Source of the DNA: Nocardioides campestrisoli
Lineage (GTDB): Bacteria > Actinomycetota > Actinomycetes > Propionibacteriales > Nocardioidaceae
Direction: 5' to 3'
Length of the DNA: 64,000 bases
Assembly (NCBI RefSeq): GCF_013624435.2
Contig: NZ_CP061768.1
Coordinates: 372,001-436,000, forward strand
Shown one piece after another: positions 62,650-64,000 of this stretch. Position 1 is the first letter of the stretch, and each line of letters opens with the position of its first letter. The notes beneath the pieces are model-generated. The model saw nothing but the letters and a program-made list of their open reading frames with translations, was not told the DNA's origin and made no database searches. Position numbers and translations under genes: made by a program.

Positions 62650-63948
62650 TCAGTTCTGGAAAGCGACCAGCCTCGTGGTCCTGCGCCCGTCGGCCGCCAT
62701 CACGTAGCGTCGACCGTCCTGGACGAAGCCCGCGTGGGGGACGAGCCCGCCGCGCTCCTTGGTGGTGCGGCTCCACCGCACCTTCCCGTGCCGGGTGAAC
62801 GCCGTGGTGTCCAGCCTGCTGCGGTAGTTCGCGGTCATCACCACGCCTCCCGACCGGACGTCGACCGCGACGTGCGGATTCCTCCGCGCCTTGCGCGCCT
62901 GCATCGCCGCCACCTTGCGACCCGTGTGCGTGACGGTCCGCACGACCAGCCGGTTACCGGCCAGCGAGGCGACCACCACCCGACCGGTGCGCGGCAGGAC
63001 GGCCGCAGTCTCGGGCTCGAGCCGGAAGTCGGTGGGGGAGGCCCACCGGGTCGTCGACCGGAGTCGCCCGGTCAGGTCGTGGGTGAGCAGGGAGACCTGG
63101 TTCGAGCGGGGGTGGGTGGTGACGACGTGGGCCAGCCTGCGTCGCGGGTCGACCAGGAGGTCGTGCGCCTCGGCGCCCTTGCCGCCGTGGCGCTGCCACA
63201 GGATCTCGCCCTGGGCCGAGTACGCGACCAGGACGTGGTGCGGGCGCTTGCCCCGTCCGTAGGTGGAGTGGAGGATGCGGTGGCTGTGCGGGTCGACCGC
63301 CAACGAGCGGCGCCCCTCGGAGCCCCGGCTGCTCGCGTGCTCCCGGGTGAAGGTCACCCGCCCGTCGACGTCGAGACAGGTGACGGAGTCGGTCCGCGAC
63401 CACCGCTTCGGGCCGTCGCCCTTGCCGGAGATCAGGGCGCAGGCCTGGCCGGTTCCCTCGTCGACCGTCAGGTCCTCGAAGGCGTCGTCGATGGCCCACT
63501 CGCTGAGGTCGTGGCGCCACACGACGCGGCCCGCCGCGTCCTGGGACTCGGCGAAGTATCGGCTCTGGGGGTAGTCGAGCTCGACCCCGACGGTGACCAG
63601 CCGGTCGCGTGCGCCGTCCGCCACGATGCGCTGGACGTAGGTGTTCTCGGGGAGCGGCTGCGCCCACTCGACGGCACCCGTGGCGCCGTCGACACGCGTG
63701 AGCAGTCCGTCGGCGTCGAAAGACTCCGCCGTCATCACCACGTCGCCCGACGCCTCGTCGACGGTGAACACGCCGGCGTACTGGCCCAAGGGGACGCTCT
63801 GCCACTCCCGGTCGCCCGGAGCAGCCGCCGCGGTCGCCGGGACCGTCGTCACGGCCAGCCCGGCGACCAGGCCGAGGAGCATGCTCCTGACCGTCTTGGC
63901 ACGGCCGTTCGGGACGCGGAGCCCGGCGGGCGAGGTCGTCGTGAACAT
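62650..63948 (-). CDS. Secreted WD40/PQQ-like repeat protein, paralogue 2
   Basis: A 432-residue exported protein with a Sec signal (hydrophobic MLLGLVAGLAVTTVPATAAA, cleavage near AAAAPG). Blades resemble those of paralogue 1: VDGATGAVEWAQPLPENTYV (compare VDGLTGATEWEVPMELSQYS), GEILWQRHGGKG and RHGKVRWSRTTKE. The G-x-x-x-W-x pattern suits quinoprotein-like propellers. Purine-rich GGGGGGA precedes the ATG. Likely an extracellular or cell-wall protein of unknown role. Confidence 0.78.
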   Translation of the reverse strand: MFTTTSPAGLRVPNGRAKTVRSMLLGLVAGLAVTTVPATAAAAPGDREWQSVPLGQYAGVFTVDEASGDVVMTAESFDADGLLTRVDGATGAVEWAQPLPENTYVQRIVADGARDRLVTVGVELDYPQSRYFAESQDAAGRVVWRHDLSEWAIDDAFEDLTVDEGTGQACALISGKGDGPKRWSRTDSVTCLDVDGRVTFTREHASSRGSEGRRSLAVDPHSHRILHSTYGRGKRPHHVLVAYSAQGEILWQRHGGKGAEAHDLLVDPRRRLAHVVTTHPRSNQVSLLTHDLTGRLRSTTRWASPTDFRLEPETAAVLPRTGRVVVASLAGNRLVVRTVTHTGRKVAAMQARKARRNPHVAVDVRSGGVVMTANYRSRLDTTAFTRHGKVRWSRTTKERGGLVPHAGFVQDGRRYVMAADGRRTTRLVAFQN

Positions 63949-64000
63949 CGGGGTCCCCCCAGTCGTCTGCCCTCCGCCGTGCAGGAGGGTGGGTCGTCAC

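Overview
The window reads as a chromosomal segment of a high-GC actinobacterium, most likely from the Nocardioidaceae (Nocardioides-like). This is an inference from the very high GC, frequent GTG/TTG starts, 1-4 bp start/stop overlaps, HspR/HAIR heat-shock control, a bifunctional-type dcd, DUF3151, DUF6131 and a LigD-like protein without a ligase domain. No 16S rRNA or tRNA is present to confirm it. Several anchor genes (dcd, iron-sulfur reductase, dnaK-grpE-dnaJ-hspR, clpB, pyrE, SpoU methylase, DedA, fba, DUF3151) also cluster in the Rv0321-Rv0384c part of the Mycobacterium tuberculosis chromosome, so this looks like an old conserved core with lineage-specific insertions.

1-6 kb: dcd, then an iron-siderophore uptake operon (lipoprotein, two FecCD permeases, ATPase, siderophore-interacting reductase) behind a good IdeR/DmdR iron box. 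5.5-7.6 kb: a minus-strand cluster of a ribbon-helix-helix protein, a DUF4097 protein, a tiny basic protein and a DksA/TraR zinc-finger protein, preceded by helically phased TGACGTCA repeats. 7.6-11.1 kb: a large membrane heterodisulfide-reductase-like iron-sulfur protein with a long C-terminal tail carrying eight SLFD motifs and a perfect 123-bp tandem duplication. 11.2-18.3 kb: small membrane and zinc-ribbon proteins, a LigD-type phosphoesterase-polymerase, a LamG protein, and a secreted SGNH hydrolase fused to an F5/8 C domain and a degenerate nuclease-like domain.

18.3-23.8 kb (minus strand): two malyl-CoA-lyase-like enzymes, DUF1992, an MFS transporter and an M20 peptidase. 23.9-30.3 kb: a complete mrp Na+/H+ antiporter operon (fused A/B, C, D, E, F, G) with overlapping genes. 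30.3-40.4 kb: a HutF-like amidohydrolase missing a metal ligand, a tiny basic protein behind direct repeats, a large LuxR-type ATPase regulator, a sucrase/ferredoxin-like protein, transporters, a second LamG protein and an ABC1/UbiB kinase.

40.4-49.7 kb: the heat-shock block dnaK-grpE-dnaJ-hspR and clpB, each transcription unit preceded by the same HAIR operator. Between them lie an SdpI-like protein, a Lys/Ala-rich protein and an orphan response regulator coupled to a cysteine-cluster/pentapeptide-repeat protein. 49.7-57.7 kb: aminotransferase, pyrE, PadR with its membrane partner, DedA, TrmH/SpoU, YdeI-like and class II fructose-bisphosphate aldolase. 57.7-64 kb: a solo AbiEi-like/nuclease-fold gene bracketed by two related long palindromes, a DHA2 exporter, and two related secreted repeat proteins on either side of DUF3151. 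The most unusual items are the palindrome-bracketed nuclease gene, the SLFD tail, the SGNH-nuclease fusion and two families of extragenic palindromes.
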